In this document: positions 5,706 through 5,776 of the stretch, in pieces
Layout of the letters: each line of letters opens with the position of its first letter
Position numbering within the stretch: the stretch's first letter is position 1
NCBI GenBank assembly: GCA_905204225.1
Contig: CAJKZK010000106.1
Coordinates: forward strand, 1-5,776
Reading direction: 5' to 3'
From: an uncultured Bacillota bacterium
Lineage (GTDB): Bacteria > Bacillota_I > Bacilli_A > RFN20 > CAG-449
DNA length: 5,776 nt
Made by a program: the position numbers and the translations under genes
Notes under the pieces: generated by a model
What the model was told of the DNA's origin: nothing
The model's database searches: none
Seen by the model: the letters and a program-made list of their open reading frames with translations, nothing else

Positions 5706-5733
5706 ATTTTATTAGATTATAAGTATACGTCAA
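5706..5733 (-). promoter_or_regulatory. Candidate leftward promoter in the gene-free tail
   Basis: The minus strand has TTGACG (5733-5728) and, after 16 bases, TAAAAT (5711-5706), each matching five of six consensus positions. A transcript from near 5699 would run left through the two imperfect hairpins towards the terminator stem at 5558-5527. No open frame with a ribosome binding site lies in that stretch on the minus strand; the only ATG I noted gives eight codons before a stop. Confidence 0.35.
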
Positions 5734-5776
5734 AATTTAACACACTTACAAAAAAATAATAAATCGCTATTCTAGA

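Larger units (their letters stand above)
5571..5776. other. Gene-free AT-rich tail
   Basis: No coding sequence, tRNA or recognised RNA family is visible here on either strand. It holds the weak hairpins and the candidate leftward promoter listed separately. The AT-only stretch 5665-5720 has many chance TATAAT-like words. A gene beyond the window edge may use this stretch as its leader. Confidence 0.5.

Noticed and set aside
5435..5776. Integration site or mobile element at the tRNA 3' end
   Set aside because: No repeat of the tRNA 3' end, integrase fragment or inverted terminal repeat is seen in the remaining sequence.
1..5776. TGA read as tryptophan (Mycoplasma-type code)
   Set aside because: All genes are open under the standard bacterial code, the tryptophans I checked in the GH18 gene are TGG, and no gene needs TGA read through.

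Overview
The window is very AT-rich (GC judged by eye as below about 30 %) and carries bacterial housekeeping genes with strong GGAGG-type ribosome binding sites. It uses TGG for tryptophan, ends its genes with TAA or TAG, and has no in-frame TGA, so translation table 11 fits. The gene content (RibF, TypA/BipA, an RNase J paralogue, and a LysM plus GH18 protein of the spore-cortex YaaH/SleL type) points to a low-GC Gram-positive bacterium (Bacillota). It could be an Erysipelotrichales- or RF39-like Bacilli lineage or a low-GC clostridium; the exact group cannot be fixed from this sequence. The GH18 gene hints at a sporulating organism or sporulating ancestry.

Layout: (1) 1-500, plus strand, is the 3' part of ribF, cut by the window edge; the reading frame runs open to base 3, so the ATG at 102 is internal. 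(2) 497-2326, minus strand, is complete typA. It meets ribF tail to tail, the two stop codons sharing the palindrome TTAA. The apparent typA terminator lies inside the ribF coding sequence. (3) 2327-2427 is a short intergenic stretch with the rnj terminator, the typA promoter and a third copy of the terminator arm that permits an alternative hairpin. (4) 2428-4113, minus strand, is an RNase J family gene whose second metal site has lost two consensus histidines. (5) 4114-4263 is a divergent intergenic region with a good rnj promoter. (6) 4264-5394, plus strand, is the LysM-GH18 gene. (7) 5435-5510 is tRNA-Thr(CGT) with an encoded CCA, followed by a strong GAAA-capped terminator. (8) 5568-5776 holds no gene I can support, only weak hairpins and a candidate leftward promoter.

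The genes look independently transcribed rather than one operon: each minus-strand gene has its own promoter and terminator, and the plus-strand LysM-GH18 gene and tRNA share a terminator. Roles are separate: flavin cofactor synthesis (RibF), ribosome assembly and stress translation (TypA), RNA decay (RNase J type), peptidoglycan/cortex degradation (LysM-GH18) and decoding of ACG. I see no mobile element, CRISPR array or evident new multi-gene system. The points most worth a second look are the altered active site of the RNase J homologue, the terminator embedded in ribF, and the mutually exclusive hairpins between rnj and typA.
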